13,446 nucleotides of DNA from JBBKWQ01 sp037969115 (GTDB lineage Bacteria; Actinomycetota; Acidimicrobiia; Acidimicrobiales; Ilumatobacteraceae): positions 1 through 13,446 of the forward strand of contig JBBKWQ010000296.1 of assembly GCA_037969115.1 (NCBI GenBank). Reading direction: 5' to 3'. The first letter of the stretch is position 1; each line of letters begins with the position of its first letter. The notes beneath the pieces are model-generated. The model was not told the DNA's origin. It made no database searches and was given only the letters and a program-made list of their open reading frames with translations. Of the stretch, positions 1 to 5,917 are shown piece by piece. Made by a program: the position numbers and the translations under genes.

Positions 1-1
1 C

Positions 2-139
2 AACTCGTTCAACGTCACGCTCGAGGAAGCACTCGACGATGAGGGGCTGTCGCAAACCGTGAACTTCTCCACCGCAGATACGGCCGAAGCGATGCGTGCG
101 TTCGTGCAGAAGCGCAGCCCCGAGTTCACCGGGCGCTGA
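2..139 (+). CDS. Enoyl-CoA hydratase/isomerase-like protein, C-terminal end (partial)
   Basis: Only the last 45 codons are present, entering from the left edge and ending in TGA at 137-139. The peptide begins NSFNVTLEEALDDEGLSQTV and ends FVQKRSPEFTGR. The pattern of an acidic stretch followed by Gln and a small run, then a helix AMRAFVQKRSPEFTGR, matches the C-terminal helices of crotonase-fold enoyl-CoA hydratases, where a KRxPxFxGR-type tail is common. These enzymes hydrate trans-2-enoyl-CoA in beta-oxidation. The catalytic glutamates would lie outside the window, so activity cannot be judged. An acyl-CoA dehydrogenase gene lies 8.7 kb downstream but is not in the same operon. Family assignment rests on the tail alone, so it is likely rather than certain. 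Confidence 0.7.
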   Translation, partial: NSFNVTLEEALDDEGLSQTVNFSTADTAEAMRAFVQKRSPEFTGR

Positions 140-169
140 CGAGTGGCCGACGCTCGCATCGTCGTGCCG

Positions 170-181
170 CCGACCGGTCGG
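170..181. promoter_or_regulatory. Perfect 12-bp palindrome over the -35 region of the 205 gene
   Basis: CCGACCGGTCGG reads identically on both strands. It sits between the hydratase stop and the putative -10 hexamer at 192-197, about where a -35 element would lie (roughly 169-174). It could be an operator for the downstream gene. As RNA it could instead fold into a short hairpin with a CCGG loop at the end of the hydratase transcript. No T-tract follows. Such GC-rich palindromes can arise by chance in this composition. Confidence 0.3.
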
Positions 182-191
182 TGCAAGGCGG

Positions 192-197
192 TACTCT
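192..197 (+). promoter_or_regulatory. -10 element, leaderless promoter of the 205 gene
   Basis: TACTCT fits the actinobacterial TANNNT -10 consensus. It is followed by 7 nt and then GTG at 205, which places the expected transcription start on or next to the start codon. There is no Shine-Dalgarno sequence before that GTG. This is the main reason for preferring the start at 205 over the in-frame GTG at 181. Confidence 0.55.
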
Positions 198-204
198 CAG
201 CTTC

Positions 205-879
205 GTGCGCCGTCTGATCCTGCTCGTGGTGGCGCTCGGCGCGATCACCGGTGGCGGGCGTGCCCACGGCCAGAGCGATGAGCCGGCCGACGAGGCGCCG
301 TCGACAACGGCACCTGAAGCGGTGTCGTTGGTTCCGGTGCCGGTTGGCTGCGAAGCCCCACCCGAGCCGCATGTCGTGTTCATCGGGACCGTCGTGGATC
401 AGGACTATCGCACCACCCGATTCGAGATCGACACCGTACGTGCCGGGAACCCCCGCCCCTTCGCCGCCCGCCGGGACGTGCTCGGACCCGACCTGATCGA
501 CGTGCGGTACGGGAACGATTCGCAGTTCCTGAACGACGACGAGCGGTACCTCGTCTCGGCGTGGGTCGATCCCGACGTCGGTCTGCTGGCGTCGCGAGTT
601 CGTCCGCCCATTTTGAACTTCGGCGGCGACGAGGTGATCGGCGTGTCCGAGACCGACATCGACTGCCCCGAGCTCGAGGACCCGATCATCACCCTCCACA
701 TCGACGGAACGACGGTCGACACCAGCGTCGCCGGGTCGCTCTTCGACGACAAGATGCGACTCGCTGCGACGATCCTGGTGCCGTTCGGTGTCGCATTCGG
801 CGTGTTGTTCCTGCTGGCCATGTTCCGCGTGAGCGTGACCGGCGTGGTGCGTGGCGTCGAGCGAACCGTTCGGCACTGA
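205..879 (+). CDS. Secreted/membrane-anchored protein with Cys-containing beta-domain, unknown function
   Basis: The product has 224 residues. The N-terminus MRRLILLVVALGAITGGGRA followed by HGQ is a classic signal peptide. A short Pro/Thr/Ala linker (residues ~25-45) leads into an extracytoplasmic domain. That domain opens with GCEAPPEPHVVFIGTV and contains a hydrophobic RYLVSAWV strand and a second Cys near DIDCPELEDP. A single membrane helix (AATILVPFGVAFGVLFLLAMF) sits near the C-terminus, before a basic tail ending VERTVRH. The arrangement of Cys, VFxGTV, a long beta strand and YLVSA recalls netrin/TIMP-like (NTR) OB-fold domains, but that is a pattern impression only. The in-frame GTG at 181 would add eight residues and spoil the signal peptide. 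The gene is monocistronic and converges on rpe. It was not recognised as a named family. Confidence 0.75.
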   Translation: MRRLILLVVALGAITGGGRAHGQSDEPADEAPSTTAPEAVSLVPVPVGCEAPPEPHVVFIGTVVDQDYRTTRFEIDTVRAGNPRPFAARRDVLGPDLIDVRYGNDSQFLNDDERYLVSAWVDPDVGLLASRVRPPILNFGGDEVIGVSETDIDCPELEDPIITLHIDGTTVDTSVAGSLFDDKMRLAATILVPFGVAFGVLFLLAMFRVSVTGVVRGVERTVRH

Positions 880-893
880 AGTCGAACCACGCC

Positions 894-914
894 GAGACGA
901 GGCGGACTTGTCTC
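894..914. terminator. Candidate bidirectional hairpin between convergent genes
   Basis: GAGACGAG (894-901), loop GCGGA, CTTGTCTC (907-914) forms an 8-bp stem with one G-U pair. It lies in the 76-bp gap between the stops of the 205 gene and rpe, where transcripts from both strands end. No T-run follows on either side, so a classical intrinsic terminator is not shown. Weak-tract terminators are usual in high-GC Actinobacteria. Confidence 0.45.
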
Positions 915-955
915 AGTCGCCACGCCCAGACGCGTGCGTGTTCCGATTCGCGTCG

Positions 956-1642
956 TCAGATTGCGGCTGCCGCTTCTGCCCTCGCTCGCAGATCTTTCAC
1001 GGCGTGCTCGAGGCCCTCGGGATCGCGATAGAGAGCCGAGCCGGCGATCAACACGTTCGCGCCCGCCGCAGCTGCGCCGGCAATCGTGGTGGGCCCGATG
1101 CCCCCGTCGACCTCGATGTTGACCGTATCCGTCAGCCCGGTCGCCTCGAGGAGGTCACGTACCTCACGGATCTTTGCCTCCATGGTCGAGATGTACGCCT
1201 GGCCGCCGAACCCGGGGTTCACCGTCATCACGAGGACGAGGTCGACCAGATCGAGGACGTGGGCGATCGACGTGACCGGGGTCGCCGGGTTCAGGGCCAC
1301 GGCGGCACGTGCGCCCATGCCGTTGATGTTGTCGAGCGTGCGGTGGAGATGCGTGCAGGCCTCCGCGTGCACGATCAGGCGCTGGCATCCGGCGTCGACG
1401 TACTGCTGCGCCATGACATCGGGGGTGAACACCATGAGGTGGGCTTCGAAGGGGAGCGATGTGTGGCGACGAGCCGCGGCGATGACGTCGGGACCGAAGG
1501 TGAGGTTCGGAACGAACTGGCCGTCCATCACATCCCACTGGATGAGGTCGACACCAGCCTGTTCCAGTGCTGCGACCTCGTCACCGAGCTTGGCGAAATC
1601 GGCGGGCAACACGGATGGGACGATCTGGATCGGCAACGACAC
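956..1642 (-). CDS. rpe: Ribulose-phosphate 3-epimerase
   Basis: The product has 228 residues, the usual family length, and catalyses D-ribulose 5-phosphate to D-xylulose 5-phosphate in the pentose phosphate pathway. The TIM-barrel signatures are all present: PSVLPADFAKLGDEV at the start, DVMDGQFVPNLTFGP (37-51), FEAHLM (65-70), MTVNPGFGGQ (139-148), EVDGGIGPTT (177-186) and a phosphate-binding GSALYRDPEG (201-210). D37, H68 and D179 match metal/catalytic residues of characterised epimerases. The usual first metal ligand His, in the IHxDVMDG motif, is Gln here (Q35 in IQWDVMDG). The start is GTG with no Shine-Dalgarno but a TAACTT hexamer 7 nt upstream. It may also be co-transcribed with the small gene 33 bp upstream. 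Confidence 0.95.
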   Translation of the reverse strand: MSLPIQIVPSVLPADFAKLGDEVAALEQAGVDLIQWDVMDGQFVPNLTFGPDVIAAARRHTSLPFEAHLMVFTPDVMAQQYVDAGCQRLIVHAEACTHLHRTLDNINGMGARAAVALNPATPVTSIAHVLDLVDLVLVMTVNPGFGGQAYISTMEAKIREVRDLLEATGLTDTVNIEVDGGIGPTTIAGAAAAGANVLIAGSALYRDPEGLEHAVKDLRARAEAAAAI

Positions 1643-1649
1643 TTTGCCG

Positions 1650-1655
1650 AAGTTA
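1650..1655 (-). promoter_or_regulatory. -10 element, leaderless promoter of rpe
   Basis: On the minus strand TAACTT is followed by 7 nt (CGGCAAA) and then the GTG start of rpe at 1642. It lies in the 33-bp gap after the small gene, so rpe may have its own leaderless transcript as well as readthrough from upstream. Confidence 0.5.
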
Positions 1656-1675
1656 GTCCAGTGCCTGTACCCGGG

Positions 1676-1894
1676 TCAGTTCTGTTCGTCGCCGTCCCGT
1701 TCGCCGTCCCATTCCTCGTCGGCGTCGTCCCATTCCTCGTTGCGCTTGTTCACCGTCACCTGCCAGTTCTCGGCCTCGCCCTTGGTCCGATACGGGCCCA
1801 GCACCTGATCGCCGGGACCGCGCTCCGCCGACGGCACCGCCATCTGCTTCTGAAGGTCCCAGTACCACTCTGTCGATGTCGCGTCGCTCGCCAT
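1676..1894 (-). CDS. Small conserved actinobacterial protein (WYW...GPY...RNEEWD type)
   Basis: The product has 72 residues and is very acidic at the C-terminus. It contains TEWYWDLQKQMAV (8-20), a conserved-looking LGPYRTKGEAENW core (32-44) and VNKRNEEWDDADEEW (48-62). From memory, Actinobacteria carry many short proteins of this design (an aromatic WYY start, GPY, then EAxxA and RNExWD), sometimes mis-annotated as SPOR-like or methionine aminopeptidase-like. Their function is unknown to me. There are no Cys residues and no membrane segment. The ATG start is chosen because it begins just before the conserved core and has a GATGCT hexamer 6 nt upstream. The gene is divergent from the RNA methyltransferase and precedes rpe by 33 bp. 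Confidence 0.8.
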   Translation of the reverse strand: MASDATSTEWYWDLQKQMAVPSAERGPGDQVLGPYRTKGEAENWQVTVNKRNEEWDDADEEWDGERDGDEQN

Positions 1895-1900
1895 GCACCC

Positions 1901-1906
1901 AGCATC
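1901..1906 (-). promoter_or_regulatory. -10-like element of the small gene at 1894
   Basis: On the minus strand GATGCT (A at position 2, T at 6) is followed by 6 nt and then ATG at 1894. It is a weaker match than the TANNNT elements but has the same spacing. Together with the plus-strand element at 1940-1945 it would make this 57-bp gap a compact divergent promoter. Confidence 0.4.
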
Positions 1907-1939
1907 GCGCACGGGGGCTGCGTGTGCCGTGCGTGGCCG

Positions 1940-1945
1940 TACCCT
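1940..1945 (+). promoter_or_regulatory. -10 element, leaderless promoter of the RNA methyltransferase
   Basis: TACCCT matches TANNNT and is followed by 6 nt (GGCCTC) and ATG at 1952. No Shine-Dalgarno sequence is present. This supports the ATG at 1952 as the true start, although the reading frame stays open far upstream through antisense sequence. Confidence 0.55.
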
Positions 1946-1951
1946 GGCCTC

Positions 1952-3136
1952 ATGTCGAACACACGGGTGTGGGTCGAGCCCGAACGATTTGTTGCCGGCG
2001 GCGAGGCCTTGGCCCGCGATGCGGGTGGCCGCGTCGTGTTCGTTCGTGGAGCGCTGCCCGGTGAGCGAGTCGAAGTCGAACTGACCGAGACGAAGAAGGA
2101 CTGGGCACGGGGTTTCGCCGTGACTGTCGATGTGGGGTCGGTCGAACGAGTCGAGCCTCCCTGCCCACAACGTCGGCTGGGGTGCGGGGGCTGTGATTGG
2201 CAACATGTACGAGCCGGTCACCAGATCCACGCCAAGACGGCGGTCGTCACCGAAGCACTGGAGCGCACCGGCCGACTGAGCGATCCTGCGGTGCGCACCG
2301 GAGCTTCGGTGCCGCATCTTGCTGCACGCACGACGATCCGCGTCGTCGGTACGGGCGACGGCGTCGCCGGATTCCGCAAGGAGCGATCGAACGAAGTCGT
2401 GTCGGCGGCCGGTTGCCTGATCGCGCATCCTGCGTTGGTCGACGCCATCGCGGGTCTCACCATCACACCGGGGCTCGAGGTCACCCTGCGTGTATCCGTG
2501 GCGACGGGGCAGATGACGGCGGTCTGGAGCGACGCCGACGGAGTCGTCAGCGGACTCGGCGAAGCCGTCGGAATCGGCCCTGATGCGGAGATCCACGAAG
2601 AAGTCGCCGGGCACCGCTTCGTGGTATCGGCTGCGTCGTTCTTCCAGAGTGGCCCCGCCGCAGCCGAACTGCTGGTCGACGCGGTACGCAGGATCACACC
2701 CGAACTCGACCATGCGAAGACGGTGCTCGACGCGTACGCAGGCGTCGGGTTGTTCGCGGTCGCGGCGACATCGGCGGCGACTCGCGTCGTGCTCATCGAG
2801 TCGTCCCGGTCGGCAATCGGTGACGCCCGCCGCAACTTGACCGGCCGCGACGCTCATCTGGTGTGCGCCGAAGTGGGCCGCTGGGAGCGCCGTGGCGAGT
2901 CGGTCGACGTGGTGATTGCCGACCCGGCCCGGTCGGGGCTCGGCCGGCCCGGCGTGGCCGCATTGTCAGCGACCGATGCCCCGGTGATCACACTCGTGAG
3001 CTGCGACCCGGTCTCGCTGGCACGAGATGCACAGTTGCTGGACGCCGTCGGCTACGGGCACGTCGTGACCGAGGTGCTCGATCTGTTTCCGCACACGCAT
3101 CACGTCGAGACCGTGACACGATTCGACCGTCGGTGA
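1952..3136 (+). CDS. Class I SAM-dependent uridine-5 RNA methyltransferase (TrmA/RumA/RlmCD family)
   Basis: The product has 394 residues. The N-terminal ~65 residues look like a TRAM-type OB domain (ALPGERVEVELTETKKDWARG). Four cysteines fit the [4Fe-4S] pattern of RumA/RlmD: C71-X6-C78-X2-C81 (CPQRRLGCGGCDWQH) and C155 (AAGCLI). The methyltransferase fold follows, with SAM motif LDAYAGVGLFAV (259-270), DPARSGL (324-330), the catalytic nucleophile C351 in LVSCDPVSLARD, and E386 in FPHTHHVETV, equivalent to the base that resolves the covalent uridine adduct. It should make 5-methyluridine in rRNA or tRNA; the sequence does not say which site. At about 394 residues it is slightly shorter than E. 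coli RlmD. It is monocistronic, with a probable leaderless promoter. Confidence 0.93.
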   Translation: MSNTRVWVEPERFVAGGEALARDAGGRVVFVRGALPGERVEVELTETKKDWARGFAVTVDVGSVERVEPPCPQRRLGCGGCDWQHVRAGHQIHAKTAVVTEALERTGRLSDPAVRTGASVPHLAARTTIRVVGTGDGVAGFRKERSNEVVSAAGCLIAHPALVDAIAGLTITPGLEVTLRVSVATGQMTAVWSDADGVVSGLGEAVGIGPDAEIHEEVAGHRFVVSAASFFQSGPAAAELLVDAVRRITPELDHAKTVLDAYAGVGLFAVAATSAATRVVLIESSRSAIGDARRNLTGRDAHLVCAEVGRWERRGESVDVVIADPARSGLGRPGVAALSATDAPVITLVSCDPVSLARDAQLLDAVGYGHVVTEVLDLFPHTHHVETVTRFDRR

Positions 3137-3204
3137 TGCCGGCGATGAATCCAAATGTCACGCCTGCGCCGCTTCCTGCCGCGATGGCCGACGCCGACCC
3201 GCTC

Positions 3205-3224
3205 CTCGGGCCGTCCTGGCCGAG
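3205..3224. terminator. Candidate hairpin between convergent genes
   Basis: CTCGG and CCGAG flank an inner CC/GG pair with one bulged G, giving a GC-rich 7-bp stem with loop GTCCT. It lies in the 96-bp gap between the methyltransferase stop (3136) and the minus-strand oxidoreductase stop (3233). There is no T-tract. The position fits a shared terminator. The rest of the gap holds nothing I can name. Confidence 0.35.
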
Positions 3225-3232
3225 TCTGGCGG

Positions 3233-3844
3233 TCACAGGGCAGCGACGCTCGCGTCGATCCGATCGAGAAAGTCCGATCGTTGCTCAGCCGTCGAGCTGT
3301 CGATGCCGTACATGGCGATCCAGCGCGTTCGGCACCGCGGGTGGCACAACATCCGCAGTGCCCGCGTGACGGTGCGCTTGCCGGATTCGCCCTCGATCGA
3401 GTTGACCCATTTCGGCGAGCCGTGTGTGGTGAGAACGACGATGCGCTTGACGTTGCGCAACTGCGCCGTCAGGCGGTTCGAGCCATCCGGCAGATCCCAT
3501 GCGACGCCACGCACCCACACGCGGTCGAACCACCCCTTCAGCATCGCGGGCTGGCCACTCCACCAGGTCGGGTAGGACAGGACGAGCGTGTCACACCACT
3601 GCAGGTCGAGCGCATGTTCGGCAATCGACGGGTCGATTCCGGAGTCGAGGTGGCGAGCACGCTCGATCGCGCTGAAGCATGGATCGAATCCCTCGGCGTA
3701 CAGGTCACGGAAACGTACGTCGTGGCCTGCGCCTTCGAGCGCAGTTCGTGCTCGCTCGGTCACGCCGGCCACGAATGAATTCGGGTCGGGATGGCAGTGG
3801 ATCAGCAAGATCCGGCGCTCGACATCGGTTCGACGGCGTCTCAC
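3233..3844 (-). CDS. Flavodoxin-fold NAD(P)H oxidoreductase, second of a tandem pair
   Basis: The product has 203 residues of the NAD(P)H:quinone oxidoreductase/KefF-like family (Flavodoxin_2). The N-terminal strand RILLIHCHPDPNSF (11-24) carries the HPxxxSF phosphate-binding loop for FMN/FAD. YPTWWSGQPAMLKGWFDRV (91-109) is the family hallmark, and TTHGSP (139-144) is the third flavin-contact loop. These enzymes reduce quinones or electrophiles with NAD(P)H in the cytoplasm; the physiological acceptor is unknown here. The GTG start shares GTGA with the stop of the upstream paralogue, so translation is probably coupled. The first ten residues (MRRRRTDVER) are a basic extension before the fold begins. 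Identity to its neighbour is obvious through the hallmark and the C-terminal RALRxxC...YxID block. Confidence 0.88.
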   Translation of the reverse strand: MRRRRTDVERRILLIHCHPDPNSFVAGVTERARTALEGAGHDVRFRDLYAEGFDPCFSAIERARHLDSGIDPSIAEHALDLQWCDTLVLSYPTWWSGQPAMLKGWFDRVWVRGVAWDLPDGSNRLTAQLRNVKRIVVLTTHGSPKWVNSIEGESGKRTVTRALRMLCHPRCRTRWIAMYGIDSSTAEQRSDFLDRIDASVAAL

Positions 3845-4431
3845 AGCGATGCCAGTTTCGACTCGACGCGTTCGAGGAACTGCGCCCGATCCGACTCTGT
3901 GGCGGTGTCGATGGAGTACATCCCCAACCAGGCGGTACGCGTCCGGAAGCCGCACGTGATCCGGAGCGCTCGCATGATGACCCGACGTCCGTTGTCGTTC
4001 ACGAGGCGGACGAGTGTGTGAGGCGACCCGTACGTGCTGACGCCGACGACTCGACGTACGTGCGTGAGCGCCGGTTTGACCTTGCCACTGCGTTCGTGGA
4101 ACCGGAACGCCACGCCGGGCACCATCACACGTTCCAGCCAGCCTTTCAGCATCGCCGGCAGGCCACTCCACCAGGTGGGATACACGAACACGATGATCTC
4201 GCAGGCGGCGACGAGGTCGGCGTGTCGCTGCACCATCGGATCGAGAATGGGCTGCTCACTGTGGTAGGCGCGGCGTTCGGCCAGGCTCATGGCTGCGACG
4301 AAGCCATCGTCGTAGAGGTCGATCGTGGTCACGTCGTGGCGGCCCGTGCGGAGTCCGGCGACGACGCGATCGGCTGCGGCGTGGGTGAAGCTGTCGGAGC
4401 ACGGATGTGCAATCACGACCAGCGCTCGCAT
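3841..4431 (-). CDS. Flavodoxin-fold NAD(P)H oxidoreductase, first of a tandem pair
   Basis: The product has 196 residues and starts MRALVVIAHPCSDSF, which places the flavin-binding HPxxxSF loop (9-15) directly after beta-1. VYPTWWSGLPAMLKGW (83-98) and STYGSP (132-137) complete the Flavodoxin_2 signature. An in-frame ATG 36 nt upstream would add twelve unconserved residues, so the ATG at 4431 is preferred. Upstream on the minus strand a GATTGT hexamer lies 10 nt before the start and would give a very short leader. The TGA stop overlaps the GTG of the paralogue as GTGA. The gene is divergent from the surface-protein gene at 4538. The likely role is NAD(P)H-dependent reduction of quinones or reactive electrophiles, inferred from family only. 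Confidence 0.88.
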   Translation of the reverse strand: MRALVVIAHPCSDSFTHAAADRVVAGLRTGRHDVTTIDLYDDGFVAAMSLAERRAYHSEQPILDPMVQRHADLVAACEIIVFVYPTWWSGLPAMLKGWLERVMVPGVAFRFHERSGKVKPALTHVRRVVGVSTYGSPHTLVRLVNDNGRRVIMRALRITCGFRTRTAWLGMYSIDTATESDRAQFLERVESKLASL

Positions 4432-4446
4432 GTCAGTACGGACAAT

Positions 4447-4483
4447 CGTGTGACTGGGCGAGCGCACGGGCGGGATTCACACG
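4447..4483. repeat. 7-bp inverted repeat in the divergent oxidoreductase/surface-protein gap
   Basis: CGTGTGA (4447-4453) and TCACACG (4477-4483) are exact inverted copies with centres 30 bp apart, about three helical turns. The left half abuts the possible -10 of the oxidoreductase pair. Operator half-sites are possible, but a 7-bp match within 100 bp is not statistically strong. Confidence 0.25.
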
Positions 4484-4537
4484 GAAATGGTAGGTCCCAG
4501 CGCTCAAGAACGGGGTTATTCGACCGATAGATCATGT

Positions 4538-5908
4538 GTGGAGAACTTGGCTCGGCGAGGAGCACTGAGGATGCTCGGTGCGGCAACCGTGGTGCTCGGC
4601 TGCTCGCTCACGGCCACAGCGGTTCGTCATGACGACCAGGTCGTCGCCTCCGGGCGTGACGTCCTCATCGGTGAGGAGATGGTCGAACTCTTCGCAGGCC
4701 GCGATCTCACGAGTGAATCGAACACGCAGCTGGCTGCCAATGCAGTGGCACTCGGTGACTTCGCCGTCCCGTCCGGCTCCATGCGGGTCACCCGAGAAAA
4801 CGACCAGATCTTCGCCGTGGGTGGATCGATCGTCGTCGGCGACAACGCCGTCGTGGTGTTCCCGGCCACCGGCGGTCTCACCTACGGAACGATCCGGAGC
4901 GGCGCGGTCGGCAGCGATGACACCGTTGCGCGAGACCCCGACGCCGTCGCACCGTACGCGGCGATGGTGAACGGACTCGCGTCGAGTTCTGCGTGCTTCG
5001 CCAGAACGCCGACGACCGGTGTCGTGCTCCAGTCCGAAGACGGCGGCTTCACCGAGTTGATCGGTGACGGTGTCAGCGCGTTGCAGGTCTTCCAGATCGA
5101 CGGCGGCATCGTCGGCGACGTGTCGTTCAGCCGGGTGCCGTCTCATTCTTCGGTGCTGATCAACGTTGCGGGTGACGACGTCACCTGGTCGCCACGCTCC
5201 ACCCAATGGCTCGATCGGTCGGCCGACGTGCTCGTGAACGTGCCGACCGCGGTGCGGATGACGATCCCCGCTGTCGACATCGTGCGAAGCAATCTGCTCG
5301 TCGGGAACCCCGACTCTGCCGTCGCGGTCGACGCCGTGGCGTATCGCGGTCAGCTCCTTGCGCTCGGAGACGTGACGCTGAACGGGACACGTATCACCGG
5401 CGCCGGTCTGACGGCAGGACATCTCCCCAGCTGCACCGCCGACCGTCTGTCGGAAGAACGTCGGGACCCCGCTGCCACCATCGACCTGAAGGTGCCGCTC
5501 ACGGAATCGACGCTCACGCTCGAAGGCCCCGTCGTCGACCCGATTCTCGACAGGGCCGCGGACGCGACCCTGCTCGACGCTCCTGGTGCACCGTCGGATC
5601 GCCCCGGCGCACTGCCGGAGAGCACCACGAGCAGCACCAGTAGCACGACCACGACCAGCACCACGACCACCACATCGTCGCCGACTGCAGGCGTCGCCGA
5701 CGCTGATTCTGTGATGCAACGTCCGGTGCCCGGCGCTGCGTTCGCGCTCGGCGGGGCAGCGACCAGTTCGAACTGGTGGATCGGCTTGCCCGTTGCGTTG
5801 CTCGGAGGCGCGCTGCTGGCCATGAGCTGGGTGGGTGCCGGTCCTCTCCGACGCCCCGGCTGGATGTCACCGGCTGCGCTCGTCGGTCGAATCAAGCGTC
5901 TGCACTAA
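4538..5908 (+). CDS. Cell-surface protein: signal peptide, choice-of-anchor A-like domain, Thr/Ser stalk, C-terminal TM anchor
   Basis: The product has 456 residues from the GTG at 4538. The N-terminus LARRGALRMLGAATVVLG resembles a twin-arginine signal (RRGALR before a hydrophobic core), followed by LGC (possible lipobox) and ATA (possible signal peptidase I site). Residues ~45-300 have the layout of choice-of-anchor A domains: ALGDFAVPSG and IFAVGGSIVVGDN (91-103) early, FQIDGGIVGDVSF (185-197) in the middle, and NVPTAVRMTI...YRGQLLALGDVTLNGTRITGAG (234-290) late. A Thr/Ser stalk (~362-383) leads to a membrane helix WWIGLPVALLGGALLAMSWV (413-432) and a basic cytoplasmic tail. No LPXTG is visible. 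An alternative ATG at 4571 has a Shine-Dalgarno but would lose the basic n-region. Adhesion or matrix function is known only by analogy. Confidence 0.8.
   Translation: MENLARRGALRMLGAATVVLGCSLTATAVRHDDQVVASGRDVLIGEEMVELFAGRDLTSESNTQLAANAVALGDFAVPSGSMRVTRENDQIFAVGGSIVVGDNAVVVFPATGGLTYGTIRSGAVGSDDTVARDPDAVAPYAAMVNGLASSSACFARTPTTGVVLQSEDGGFTELIGDGVSALQVFQIDGGIVGDVSFSRVPSHSSVLINVAGDDVTWSPRSTQWLDRSADVLVNVPTAVRMTIPAVDIVRSNLLVGNPDSAVAVDAVAYRGQLLALGDVTLNGTRITGAGLTAGHLPSCTADRLSEERRDPAATIDLKVPLTESTLTLEGPVVDPILDRAADATLLDAPGAPSDRPGALPESTTSSTSSTTTTSTTTTTSSPTAGVADADSVMQRPVPGAAFALGGAATSSNWWIGLPVALLGGALLAMSWVGAGPLRRPGWMSPAALVGRIKRLH
4557..4562 (+). promoter_or_regulatory. Shine-Dalgarno supporting an alternative start at 4571
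   Basis: GAGGAG lies 8 nt before an in-frame ATG at 4571. It is the best ribosome-binding match near this gene and competes with the GTG at 4538. The shorter product would start MLGAATVVLG with no positive charges before the hydrophobic core, which makes a poor signal peptide. Both starts could be used. Confidence 0.4.
5627..5689 (+). repeat. Low-complexity ACC/AGC codon run (Thr/Ser stalk)
   Basis: A run of ACC, ACG and AGC codons encodes a stalk of Thr and Ser interrupted by little else, inside the surface-protein gene. Such stalks hold a domain away from the membrane and are often O-glycosylated in Actinobacteria. The simple-sequence DNA could vary in length between strains. Confidence 0.6.
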
Positions 5909-5911
5909 GTT
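5906..5911 (+). promoter_or_regulatory. -10 element, leaderless promoter of the DUF4332 gene
   Basis: TAAGTT matches TANNNT and is followed by 6 nt (GTTCCG) and ATG at 5918. Its first three bases are also the TAA stop codon of the surface-protein gene, so the promoter begins inside the end of the preceding gene. No Shine-Dalgarno is present. Confidence 0.5.
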
Positions 5912-5917
5912 GTTCCG

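Noticed and set aside
851..1951. Plus-strand frame open continuously from 851 into the methyltransferase gene
   Set aside because: Upstream of ATG 1952 it is antisense to rpe and the small gene, has no family resemblance, and a good -10 with 6-nt spacing marks 1952 as the start.
1895..2857. Long minus-strand frame upstream of the 72-residue small protein
   Set aside because: It is antisense to the methyltransferase and arginine-rich in composition; the conserved part of the small protein begins just after ATG 1894.
3137..3236. Possible minus-strand small ORF starting GTG at 3236, with a glycine-rich hydrophobic stretch GSGAGVTFGFIAGI
   Set aside because: It overlaps the oxidoreductase stop as GTGA, which is suggestive. 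Beyond 3136, however, it continues as arginine-rich antisense of the methyltransferase gene with no stop near the gene boundary, so I treat it as a chance frame.
3679..4530. Plus-strand frame of 283 codons across the oxidoreductase pair
   Set aside because: It is antisense to two well-supported genes and has shadow-frame composition (Arg/His/Asp-rich).
4532..5719. Minus-strand frame of 395 codons opposite the surface-protein gene
   Set aside because: Composition is rich in Arg, His and Gly with no domain; the plus strand has a coherent signal peptide, domain and anchor.
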